A stretch of DNA of 6,441 nucleotides from an uncultured Eubacteriales bacterium (GTDB taxonomy: Bacteria > Bacillota > Clostridia > Peptostreptococcales > Anaerovoracaceae), in NCBI GenBank assembly GCA_902797345.1, contig CADBSL010000106.1:1-6441 (forward strand), written 5' to 3'. The notes under the pieces are model-generated. The model ran no database searches. It was given only the letters and a program-made list of their open reading frames with translations, and was not told where the DNA came from. Below are positions 1 through 5,583 of the stretch, one piece after another. A program made the translations under genes and the position numbers. Each line of letters begins with the position of its first letter. Within the stretch, counting starts at the first letter, position 1.

Positions 1-102
1 GCCCTGTCCGGGACTCCCGCTCCGAAACTGCGCCCAACGCTCCTCCTGAGAGGGCCCCGGCATGTTCTCGTTGATGTTATTGATATTCTCGTTATAATCC
101 AT
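1..102 (-). CDS. Unrecognised protein, N-terminal 34 codons only (divergent gene, runs off the left edge)
   Basis: An ATG on the minus strand at 102-100 opens a frame that stays open for 34 codons to the window edge. A good ribosome binding site (GGGAGG at 114-109, 6 nt before the ATG) supports this start. The peptide begins MDYNENINNINENMPGPSQE and is rich in Asn and Glu, followed by a Gly/Pro/Ser/Gln-rich stretch with one Trp. It is hydrophilic, with no signal peptide in the part seen. A short polar, low-complexity N-terminus like this often precedes a membrane or zinc-ribbon domain in small Bacillota proteins, but nothing here identifies the family. It is divergent from the GntR-ABC operon and shares its promoter region, so it may respond to the same regulator. 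That is inference from position. Confidence 0.7.
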   Translation of the reverse strand, partial: MDYNENINNINENMPGPSQEERWAQFRSGSPGQG

Positions 103-135
103 TCGTTTCCTCCCTTTTAGTGTGATTAATTCAGG

Positions 136-210
136 GAGAATCGCAAAAGGCGGAGTGTCATGAGCGAGAGCGTCCCCAAGGCAAATACACACGCAGCAAA
201 AGCGATTCTC
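136..210 (-). other. Inverted-repeat pair in the leader of the leftward gene
   Basis: Positions 136-144 (GAGAATCGC) and 202-210 (GCGATTCTC) are perfect 9-nt complements separated by 57 nt, and both lie in the predicted 5' leader of the leftward gene. They could form a long-range stem in the RNA. I recognise no known riboswitch or T-box core in the loop, and no U-run follows the stem, so it is not an intrinsic terminator. It may also overlap a short upstream ORF (126-212). The repeat is visible in the sequence, but a regulatory role is only a possibility. Confidence 0.3.
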
Positions 211-223
211 ATTTTTTGTTCTC

Positions 224-252
224 ATTATAACAGAGAATATCATTGACATCAA
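224..252 (-). promoter_or_regulatory. Sigma-A-type promoter of the leftward gene (TTGATG-N17-TATAAT, extended -10)
   Basis: Read on the minus strand, TTGATG (252-247) is followed by exactly 17 nt and then TATAAT (229-224), preceded by TGT, which gives an extended -10. Transcription would start near 217-219, leaving a leader of about 115 nt before the ATG at 102. Its -35 box shares two bases with the -35 box of the rightward promoter (243-248). Confidence 0.75.
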
Positions 253-271
253 GTGTACTATGTGTTATAGT
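243..271 (+). promoter_or_regulatory. Sigma-A-type promoter of the GntR-ABC operon (TTGACA-N17-TATAGT, extended -10)
   Basis: A consensus -35 TTGACA at 243-248 is separated by 17 nt from TATAGT at 266-271, which is preceded by TGT (263-265), an extended -10. The expected start of transcription is near 277-279, giving a leader of about 25 nt before the TTG start at 303. The spacer and -10 lie inside a perfect dyad (254-274), so a protein bound there would occlude RNA polymerase. Confidence 0.85.
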
Positions 272-274
272 ACA
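254..274. promoter_or_regulatory. Probable operator of the GntR/YtrA-type repressor (perfect 8-bp dyad, 5-nt spacer)
   Basis: TGTACTAT (254-261) and ATAGTACA (267-274) are exact inverted repeats around GTGTT. The arms carry the GT...AC pattern typical of GntR-family operators. The dyad covers the rightward -10 box and the end of the spacer, 29 bp upstream of the gene for a GntR-family regulator, so autorepression is the simplest reading. On the leftward side it lies just upstream of the -35 box (247-252), where a bound protein could repress, leave unaffected or even help that promoter. The dyad is seen directly. Assignment to this regulator is inferred from position and family habit. Confidence 0.75.
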
Positions 275-286
275 GTTAACCCAAAG

Positions 287-295
287 AAAGGAGGT
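287..295 (+). promoter_or_regulatory. Ribosome binding site that fixes the TTG start of the GntR regulator
   Basis: AAAGGAGGT is a near-perfect match to the anti-Shine-Dalgarno sequence and ends 7 nt before the TTG at 303. The in-frame GTG at 294 overlaps this motif and the in-frame TTG at 243 is the -35 box itself, so neither can be the real start. Confidence 0.85.
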
Positions 296-302
296 GCAGA
301 GG

Positions 303-686
303 TTGTTCCAAATCGATCTGAAAAGCCGGAAAGCCATCTACGAACAAGTCGTGGACCGGTTTAAGGAACTGATCATCACCGGCGTCATAGGGCCGGACGA
401 AAAAGTACCCTCTGTGCGGGACCTGGCCAAAGAACTGGCCATCAACCCCAACACCATCCAGAAAGCATATAAAGAATTAGAGAATCAGGGGTATTTTTAT
501 TCCGTAGCCGGACGAGGAAACTTCGCCGCCATTCCGGCGGAAAGCTATAAAAACAAGGCCCGGATCCGGGAACTGAAGGAAACCGTGCGGAATGCCGTCA
601 GCGAGCTGATGTTCCTCCAGTGTCCCGAAGAAGAGATCCGGGAAGTCATCGAAGAGACCGGACTGCTGCAGAAGGGGGGCGAATAG
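303..686 (+). CDS. GntR-family transcriptional regulator, YtrA subfamily (repressor of the ABC operon)
   Basis: This is a 127-residue DNA-binding repressor. Residues about 10-75 form the GntR winged helix-turn-helix: IYEQVVDRFKELI at 12-24, the recognition region PSVRDLAKELAINPNTIQKAY at about 36-56, and the wing GRGNF at 70-74. Only about 50 helical, charged residues follow, with no large effector domain. That short C-terminus is the hallmark of the YtrA subfamily, whose members usually sit first in ABC transporter operons and act as dimers. Translation most likely starts at TTG 303, because AAAGGAGGT ends 7 nt upstream and the protein then begins MFQIDLKSRK, as is usual in this family. It is followed after only 2 nt by the ATPase gene. 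It likely binds the dyad at 254-274 and represses its own operon. Known YtrA relatives respond to cell-wall-active antibiotics, but the inducer here is unknown. Confidence 0.93.
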   Translation: MFQIDLKSRKAIYEQVVDRFKELIITGVIGPDEKVPSVRDLAKELAINPNTIQKAYKELENQGYFYSVAGRGNFAAIPAESYKNKARIRELKETVRNAVSELMFLQCPEEEIREVIEETGLLQKGGE

Positions 687-688
687 AA

Positions 689-1585
689 GTGATAGAACTG
701 AAAAATGTAACGAAAACCTTTGACGGATTTCTGGCTCTGGACGGGTTGGACATGCACGTAAAGAAAGGGTCCATTTATGGTCTGGTGGGAGTCAACGGCT
801 CCGGAAAGACCACCTTGATCAAACACCTGACCGGCGTGTTCCGGGCAGACAGCGGGGAGGTCCTGGTAGGGGGTGAACCGGCTTTCGACAATGTGGCTAT
901 TCACCAGAAAATGACCTATATCGCCGATGACCTGTATTTTTTCAGCATGTACGACTTAAAGGGCGTGGCGGCCTACTACCGGAAGCTGTATCCGGGCTGG
1001 AGCGATGAACGCTACCGGGAAATGGTGAAGCGCTTCGGCTTGCCGGAGAGGAAAAAGTTATCGAAATTTTCCAAGGGAATGCAAAAACAGGCCGCCTTTA
1101 TCCTGGCCATGTCCGCTATGCCGGAGGTCCTGGTATTGGACGAGCCCATCGACGGACTGGATCCGCTGATCCGGCGGATGGTGATCCGGGACATCGTGGA
1201 AGATGTGGCGGAGCGGGAGATGACCGTGCTGGTTTCTTCCCACAACTTAAAAGACATGGAAGGGCTCTGTGACTGCATCGGCATCATCAGCAAGGGCAAA
1301 ATGCTGTTGGAGCGGGATCTGGACGACCTGAAGTCCGATGTCCACAAAGTCCAGGCGGTCTTCCCGGAAGGGGTCCGGGCGCCGCTGGAGGGAATGAATG
1401 TACTATTTGGTGAAAAAAGGGGCAGCGTAGAGCTGTATATCATCCGGGGAGACGGGGAACGGATCGAAAATCAGTTCCGGGCAGCCGGTCCTGTGGTCTT
1501 CGACCTTCTGCCCATGACTCTGGAGGAGGTCTTTATCTACGAAACGGGAGGTGACAGGGATGAATTCAAAGAGATCTTATTCTAA
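689..1585 (+). CDS. ABC transporter ATP-binding protein (YtrB-like)
   Basis: This is a 298-residue cytoplasmic ATPase subunit that should power the permease encoded next. Visible motifs are the Walker A GVNGSGKTT (34-42), a divergent signature FSKGMQKQ (127-134), the Walker B VLVLDEP with catalytic Glu152, the D-loop GLD (156-158) and the switch His185 in SSH. The Q-loop position has YIADD (77-81) instead of the usual glutamine, and the signature has Lys where LSGGQ has Gly. Both departures are common in the YtrB/EcsA-like branch and do not suggest a dead enzyme. Residues after about 215 form an accessory C-terminal region typical of ABC-2 exporter ATPases. The start is GTG 689, giving MIELKNVTKTFDG, with a G-rich ribosome binding site at 674-679. 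Upstream in-frame codons would overlap the repressor gene and encode no conserved sequence. The 3' end overlaps the permease gene by 26 bp, implying translational coupling. Confidence 0.93.
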   Translation: MIELKNVTKTFDGFLALDGLDMHVKKGSIYGLVGVNGSGKTTLIKHLTGVFRADSGEVLVGGEPAFDNVAIHQKMTYIADDLYFFSMYDLKGVAAYYRKLYPGWSDERYREMVKRFGLPERKKLSKFSKGMQKQAAFILAMSAMPEVLVLDEPIDGLDPLIRRMVIRDIVEDVAEREMTVLVSSHNLKDMEGLCDCIGIISKGKMLLERDLDDLKSDVHKVQAVFPEGVRAPLEGMNVLFGEKRGSVELYIIRGDGERIENQFRAAGPVVFDLLPMTLEEVFIYETGGDRDEFKEILF

Positions 1586-3647
1586 CCGTTCTTTTCTGTC
1601 GGGACCATTGCTGGTGGAAAATCTGAAACGGTTCTGGCTGGGCAGTGTATTGGCTTTCATCGGGTACTTTCTGATCGTCTGCATGCCGATACTGACCCTG
1701 CGGGAGGCCTTCCAGATCAATAACGTCCTCACCGGGACCTATATCCCGGCAGCCCTGTGGGCGGCAGGAGTGCCGGTGGTGGCGGCGCTTTTGATCTTCC
1801 GGTATCTGCACCAGCAGAGCTCGGCAGCCATCGTCCACTCGATGCCGCTGTCCAGGAAACAGCTGTACCACACGAATTTCCTGTCCGGGGCGTTCCTTTG
1901 CCTGGCGCCGGTCCTGCTGGTAGGGGTCTTTCTCCTCCTTCTCCGGGTGATCGGCGGACCGGTGCTGCCGGAAGACCCCTCGATGGGGATGCCGATGACA
2001 GACGTCTTCACCTACGGGTCGATCCTTCGGTTTATCGTCGGTCTGACGATGATGACGGTGATCGTTTATGTGATCTCGATGCTGGCGGCGGTGCTGGTGG
2101 GCACTTCTCTGATGCAGGCCCTCCTCAGCGGGATCCTGCTGGTGGTATTCTCGGGACTGATCCTGATTGTGAATGGATTCGGGACCCTGTTCCTCTTCGG
2201 ATATTCCATGCCGGATTCTTTGGCCAAACTGGCCCTGTATCTGTGCCCGGTGGCAGGGATCCTGGCGGACAACCGGTGGGTCGTTCTGCTGGGATATCTG
2301 GCGGCGGCGCTGGTCCTTTACCTGGTGGGGTATATGCTGTATCAACGGAGAAAAATGGAGCGGGCCACGGACACCCTGACCTTTGATTTCAGCAAGCCCA
2401 TCGTCAAGTACCTGTTGACCTTCTGCGGGATGAGCGCCTTTGGCTTCCTGTTCATCCTCATCACCAATGAGGAGAAAAACCGCCCCATGTTCTTCCTGGG
2501 CTGCGCCCTGGGGGCGCTGGTCACCTATGTGGCGGTGGAGATGCTGATCCAGAAGCGTTTTAAGATCAGGGGCTTTGTCAAGGGGTTCGGACTTTTTGCC
2601 ATCGCAGCGGTGATCCTCTTTGCAGGATATCAGTTCGATGTGCTGGGATTTGAGAAGAGCGTGCCGGAGGCTGCGGAGGTGGCCGGGATCCGGGCGGATC
2701 TGGTGAACTATTACCTGGACGAGACCCCCTGGCAGGGGACTTCAGAGGATCTTTGGATCCGGGACGAAGGATTGAACGAAGCGGCCACAGACCTCCACAA
2801 AAGCATCGTTTCGGCAAAGGCAGACCTGCAGGAGATCGACCGGTCGAAGCGCACTGACACAGTGAACTTCGTCTACAAAATGAAAAACGGCCGGGTCCTC
2901 CGCCGGAACTATGAGCTGCCGGCGGGATGGCTTTCCGAAAGCGCAGAATACAAGAATATGGTGGAGACCCGGGCCTATAAAGCCGCCCAGTATCCGGTAA
3001 TGGATTGGGAAAGCGCGGCAACCATGAAGGTGGATGCGGTCTCTGTGATGCCATGCAATGATTTTGATGCCGGCCTTTACGGGAAATATCCCCAGACCCT
3101 GACGGACAAAGGTCAGTTTGAAGAGCTCCTGAAGGCATTGCAGCAGGACCTGGAGGACCTGACCATTGAAGGGATGAAAGAGGATCGACCGGAACTGCTC
3201 AATGTAGAATTCCGGATGCCCGGCAGCCCCAGAGCCGAGCTGACGCCGGCGGACATCCAGGCGGAGATCGACGCCGGGGGGTTCTATTCCGGTCATTACC
3301 AGTACCGGGAAGTCCGGGTCACGGAAGCTTTTGACCGGACCATCGCCCTGTTAAAAGAGTGGGGGATCTACGACGCTGTCGTTCTCCGAAGCGAAGACGT
3401 CCACCACCTGGAAGTGGTTCTTCGGACCGGGTCGGAAGAAGAAGGGTACGAAGACTCGTCGGTGGCGACGCTGACGGACCCGGCTCAGATCCAGCAGATC
3501 CTGGAGACCGGTCTGACCGGCTACGACGGAGAACGGTACTATGAAGTCACCGTATTTGCAAAGGACTACCCGGAGGAATCCTCCTACTGGCTTTATCTGC
3601 CGGAAGAGGTGGCGCCGGAGTTTATTCGGAATGCAGCTGGGAGCTAG
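1560..3647 (+). CDS. ABC-2 type permease with large C-terminal soluble domain (DUF6449-like)
   Basis: This 695-residue membrane protein is the presumed channel partner of the ATPase. The N-terminal half carries about nine hydrophobic segments, near residues 27-47, 62-82, 108-130, 155-180, 186-210, 240-261, 284-302, 311-330 and 340-357. Between segments 2 and 3 lies HSMPLSRKQLYHTNFLSG (93-110), the cytoplasmic loop motif usual in ABC-2 permeases next to YtrB-type ATPases. Residues about 360-695 are hydrophilic, with a FVYKMKNGRVLRRNYEL stretch (437-453). This layout fits permeases annotated with a DUF6449 C-terminus, recalled from memory at moderate confidence. The domain would face the outside or the cytoplasm depending on an odd or even segment count, which I cannot settle. 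The start is ATG 1560, with GGAGGTGA ending 5 nt upstream. The transported substrate is unknown; drug or peptide export, or envelope-stress defence, is plausible from context. The last four codons lie in a GAGCT-rich repeat that also supplies the stop. Confidence 0.88.
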   Translation: MNSKRSYSNRSFLSGPLLVENLKRFWLGSVLAFIGYFLIVCMPILTLREAFQINNVLTGTYIPAALWAAGVPVVAALLIFRYLHQQSSAAIVHSMPLSRKQLYHTNFLSGAFLCLAPVLLVGVFLLLLRVIGGPVLPEDPSMGMPMTDVFTYGSILRFIVGLTMMTVIVYVISMLAAVLVGTSLMQALLSGILLVVFSGLILIVNGFGTLFLFGYSMPDSLAKLALYLCPVAGILADNRWVVLLGYLAAALVLYLVGYMLYQRRKMERATDTLTFDFSKPIVKYLLTFCGMSAFGFLFILITNEEKNRPMFFLGCALGALVTYVAVEMLIQKRFKIRGFVKGFGLFAIAAVILFAGYQFDVLGFEKSVPEAAEVAGIRADLVNYYLDETPWQGTSEDLWIRDEGLNEAATDLHKSIVSAKADLQEIDRSKRTDTVNFVYKMKNGRVLRRNYELPAGWLSESAEYKNMVETRAYKAAQYPVMDWESAATMKVDAVSVMPCNDFDAGLYGKYPQTLTDKGQFEELLKALQQDLEDLTIEGMKEDRPELLNVEFRMPGSPRAELTPADIQAEIDAGGFYSGHYQYREVRVTEAFDRTIALLKEWGIYDAVVLRSEDVHHLEVVLRTGSEEEGYEDSSVATLTDPAQIQQILETGLTGYDGERYYEVTVFAKDYPEESSYWLYLPEEVAPEFIRNAAGS

Positions 3648-3666
3648 GAGCTAAGAGCTTCCAGCT
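3635..3666. repeat. GAGCT-rich hairpin and 7-nt tandem repeat at the permease stop codon
   Basis: AGCTGGGAGCT (3635-3645) and AGCTTCCAGCT (3656-3666) pair over 11 positions with one G-T wobble and a 10-nt loop. Inside, GAGCT recurs at 3641, 3648 and 3655, exactly 7 nt apart. The permease TAG (3645-3647) lies within the element. A related sequence follows ffh (5581-5597). It has no U-run of its own, so it is more likely a small dispersed repeat or mRNA 3'-end structure than a terminator. Confidence 0.6.
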
Positions 3667-3683
3667 TCTCGCTCAACGCTTTA

Positions 3684-3722
3684 CCCTCTGTCAAGAAAAA
3701 AGACTTGACAGGGGGTTTTCTA
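3684..3722 (+). terminator. Rho-independent terminator of the GntR-ABC operon
   Basis: CCCTCTGTCAAG (3684-3695) and CTTGACAGGGGG (3704-3715) form a 12-bp stem with one T-G wobble and an A-rich 8-nt loop, followed directly by TTTTCTAT. It lies 36 nt after the permease stop. Its right arm also contains the -35 hexamer of the following promoter. Confidence 0.88.
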
Positions 3723-3733
3723 TTGTGTAAAAT
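3705..3733 (+). promoter_or_regulatory. ylxM: Sigma-A-type promoter of the ylxM-ffh operon (TTGACA-N17-TAAAAT)
   Basis: TTGACA at 3705-3710 and TAAAAT at 3728-3733 are separated by 17 nt. Transcription should begin near 3739-3741, only about 20 nt before the GTG start of ylxM. The -35 box is embedded in the right arm of the upstream operon's terminator and the spacer holds its T-tract, so one DNA segment serves two operons. Confidence 0.8.
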
Positions 3734-3759
3734 AGAGAAGCTTGACAGGTGGTGAAAAC

Positions 3760-4161
3760 GTGATCGACGTACAGACAGCGCTGCTCTTCGATTTTTACGG
3801 GCAGCTCTTAACAGAAAAACAACAGGATGTGTGTCACCTTTATTTCGAAGATGACTGTTCCCTTTCGGAGATCGCGGAGGAACTGCAGGTCAGCCGGCAG
3901 GCGGTCCATGATATGATCAAGAAATCCCGGAAAGCCCTTGGAGAGTATGAAGAGAAGCTGGGACTGGCGGTCCGGTTTTTAGGGCAGGAAGAAGCCCTGA
4001 AGAGAATCGGCGACATCGCCGGGCAGCTGATGGATGAGGCCCGGGACGCAGCGGTTTCCACGGAAGACGGTGGAGAGTGCATCACCCTGGAAAAGGAACC
4101 CCTGCTGACACAGCTCAGGCAAATCAAGACAATCATTTCAGAGTTGGAACAGGAGATATAA
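3760..4161 (+). CDS. ylxM: YlxM family helix-turn-helix protein, SRP-associated
   Basis: This 133-residue protein belongs to the small YlxM/p13 family encoded just before ffh in Gram-positive bacteria. Family members have been linked to the signal recognition particle and modulation of its activity. The N-terminus LLFDFYGQLLTEKQQDVCHLYF (8-29) followed by SLSEIAEELQVSRQAVHDMI (34-53) is the characteristic sigma-region-4-like helix-turn-helix. The rest is helical and charged, ending in a probable coiled coil (about 113-133). The start chosen is GTG 3760, because GGTGA lies 4 nt upstream and the peptide then opens MIDVQTALLFDFYGQLL, in register with the family. A TTG at 3742 in the same frame has no ribosome binding site and lies almost at the predicted transcription start. 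The stop is 3 nt before ffh, so the pair is probably co-translated. Confidence 0.92.
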   Translation: MIDVQTALLFDFYGQLLTEKQQDVCHLYFEDDCSLSEIAEELQVSRQAVHDMIKKSRKALGEYEEKLGLAVRFLGQEEALKRIGDIAGQLMDEARDAAVSTEDGGECITLEKEPLLTQLRQIKTIISELEQEI

Positions 4162-4164
4162 TCA

Positions 4165-5583
4165 ATGGCATTTGAAAACCTTTCGGAACGACTGCAAAAC
4201 ACGTTCAAAAAACTGAAAGGAAAAGGCACTTTATCGGAAGCCGAGATCAACGAGGCCCTGCGGGAGGTCCGGCTGGCCCTGCTGGAAGCGGACGTCAGCC
4301 TGGAGGTCGTGCGGGAATTCGTGAACACCGTCCGGGAGAAAGCCCTGGGACAAGAGATCAAAGGCGGACTGACGGCGGATCAACAGATGATCAAGATCGT
4401 CAAGGATGAGCTGACCCAGATCATGGGAGGCGAGATCAGCAAACTGACTTATTCGTCCTCCGGGTTCACCACGATCCTGATGGCGGGCCTTCAGGGTACC
4501 GGTAAAACCACCACCTGCGGAAAGCTGGCCCTTCACCTGAAGAATCAGGGCAAGAAGGTCATGCTGGCAGCCTGCGACGTATACCGTCCAGCGGCTATCG
4601 ATCAGCTGCAGATCGTAGGTGAGAAGGTCGGCGTACCGGTCTTTTCCATGCCGGAAAGCAAGGAGCCGGACAAGATCGCTGCGGCAGCGAAGCGGGAAGC
4701 CGAGATCAAGGGTTACAATATCCTCATCGTGGACACCTCCGGGCGTCTCCATGTGGACGAAGACCTGATGGATGAGATCGTCCGGGTCCGTGACGCGGTC
4801 AATCCCCACGAGATCCTTCTGGTGGTAGACTCCATGACCGGTCAGGACGCGGTGACAGCGGCCAAAGCCTTCAATGAGCGGCTGGAGATCAGCGGCATCG
4901 TGATGACCAAGATGGACGGCGACACCCGCGGCGGTGCAGCCCTTTCCGTCAAGAAGGTCACCGGCAAGCCCATCAAATTCATCGGTGCCGGCGAAAAAGC
5001 CGAAGCCCTGGAAGAGTTTTACCCCGACCGGATGGCATCCCGGATCCTGGGAATGGGCGACATGGAATCCCTGATCGAACAGGCGGAAAGACAGTTCGAC
5101 AAGGAAAAAGTCGAGAAGATCGACAAGAAACTGAAGCAAAACAAAGGCCTCGACCTGGAGGACTTCCTGGATCAGATCCAGCAGGTCCGGAAGATCGACA
5201 ACCTGAACAATATGCTGGGGATGATCCCCGGAGTGAACCGGAAAGCTCTGGAACAGGTGGACATGGACAACACCAATAAGGAAATGAAGCGGATGGAAGC
5301 CATCATCCAGTCCATGACCCCTCAGGAACGCCGGAATCCGGAAATCATCAACGGCAGCCGCAGAAAGCGGATCGCCGATGGCTGCGGGATGACCGTGACC
5401 GACGTCAATTCTCTTCTGAAGCGCTTCGAGGATACCAAGAAGATGATGAAGAACTTTGGCGGTCAGATGGGGTACGGCGGGCGGCCCGGCGGCAAGCCTG
5501 TAAAGAAGCAGAAGCCGGAATTCCAGAACGGCAAACCCGTCAAGAAAGAACGGCATAAGAAACAGAAAAAGAAGAAGAAATAG
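4165..5583 (+). CDS. ffh: Signal recognition particle protein Ffh (SRP54 GTPase)
   Basis: This 472-residue GTPase binds 4.5S/6S SRP RNA and hydrophobic signal sequences on nascent chains, and delivers ribosomes to the membrane through FtsY. The N domain holds ALLEADV (38-44). The G domain shows the P-loop GLQGTGKTT (108-116), DTSGR (190-194) and TKMDGD (248-253). The M domain carries MLGMIPG (350-356) in the signal-binding finger region and the RNA-binding helix-turn-helix RIADGCG...VNSLLKRF (402-421). Two details differ from the usual bacterial text: DTSGR for DTAGR, and GCG for GSG in the RNA-binding motif. Both are conservative. The C-terminus (about 443-472) is a strongly basic tail with GKPVKK twice, ending in a Lys run. 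Start ATG 4165 has AGGAG 9 nt upstream and gives the standard MAFENLSERL opening. No SRP RNA gene is visible in the window. Confidence 0.98.
   Translation: MAFENLSERLQNTFKKLKGKGTLSEAEINEALREVRLALLEADVSLEVVREFVNTVREKALGQEIKGGLTADQQMIKIVKDELTQIMGGEISKLTYSSSGFTTILMAGLQGTGKTTTCGKLALHLKNQGKKVMLAACDVYRPAAIDQLQIVGEKVGVPVFSMPESKEPDKIAAAAKREAEIKGYNILIVDTSGRLHVDEDLMDEIVRVRDAVNPHEILLVVDSMTGQDAVTAAKAFNERLEISGIVMTKMDGDTRGGAALSVKKVTGKPIKFIGAGEKAEALEEFYPDRMASRILGMGDMESLIEQAERQFDKEKVEKIDKKLKQNKGLDLEDFLDQIQQVRKIDNLNNMLGMIPGVNRKALEQVDMDNTNKEMKRMEAIIQSMTPQERRNPEIINGSRRKRIADGCGMTVTDVNSLLKRFEDTKKMMKNFGGQMGYGGRPGGKPVKKQKPEFQNGKPVKKERHKKQKKKKK

Noticed and set aside
181..250. Possible Fur-type box in the repeated TGAGAA and TTCTC motifs near the leftward promoter
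   Set aside because: The motifs do not make a 7-1-7 or three-hexamer Fur pattern and nothing else suggests iron control.
243..302. Twenty-codon N-terminal extension of the GntR regulator from TTG 243
   Set aside because: That TTG is the -35 box and lies upstream of the predicted transcription start. The ribosome binding site at 287-295 fits TTG 303.
620..688. N-terminal extension of the ATPase gene from an ATG-like start near 620
   Set aside because: It overlaps the repressor gene, encodes Arg-rich non-family sequence and lacks a ribosome binding site. GTG 689 gives the normal ABC start.
1566..2345. Minus-strand frame of 259 codons opposite the permease
   Set aside because: Gln/His/Arg-rich low-complexity translation typical of an antisense shadow of a hydrophobic gene.
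1757..2386. Long plus-strand frame of 209 codons inside the permease gene
   Set aside because: It is rich in Gly, Arg, Pro and Asp, as expected for a GC-rich gene read in the wrong frame. It has no family motifs and lies wholly within a well-supported membrane protein.
4231..5556. Minus-strand frame of 441 codons opposite ffh
   Set aside because: It mirrors ffh codon bias on the opposite strand, is His/Leu/Asp-rich without recognisable motifs, and ffh itself is unambiguous.
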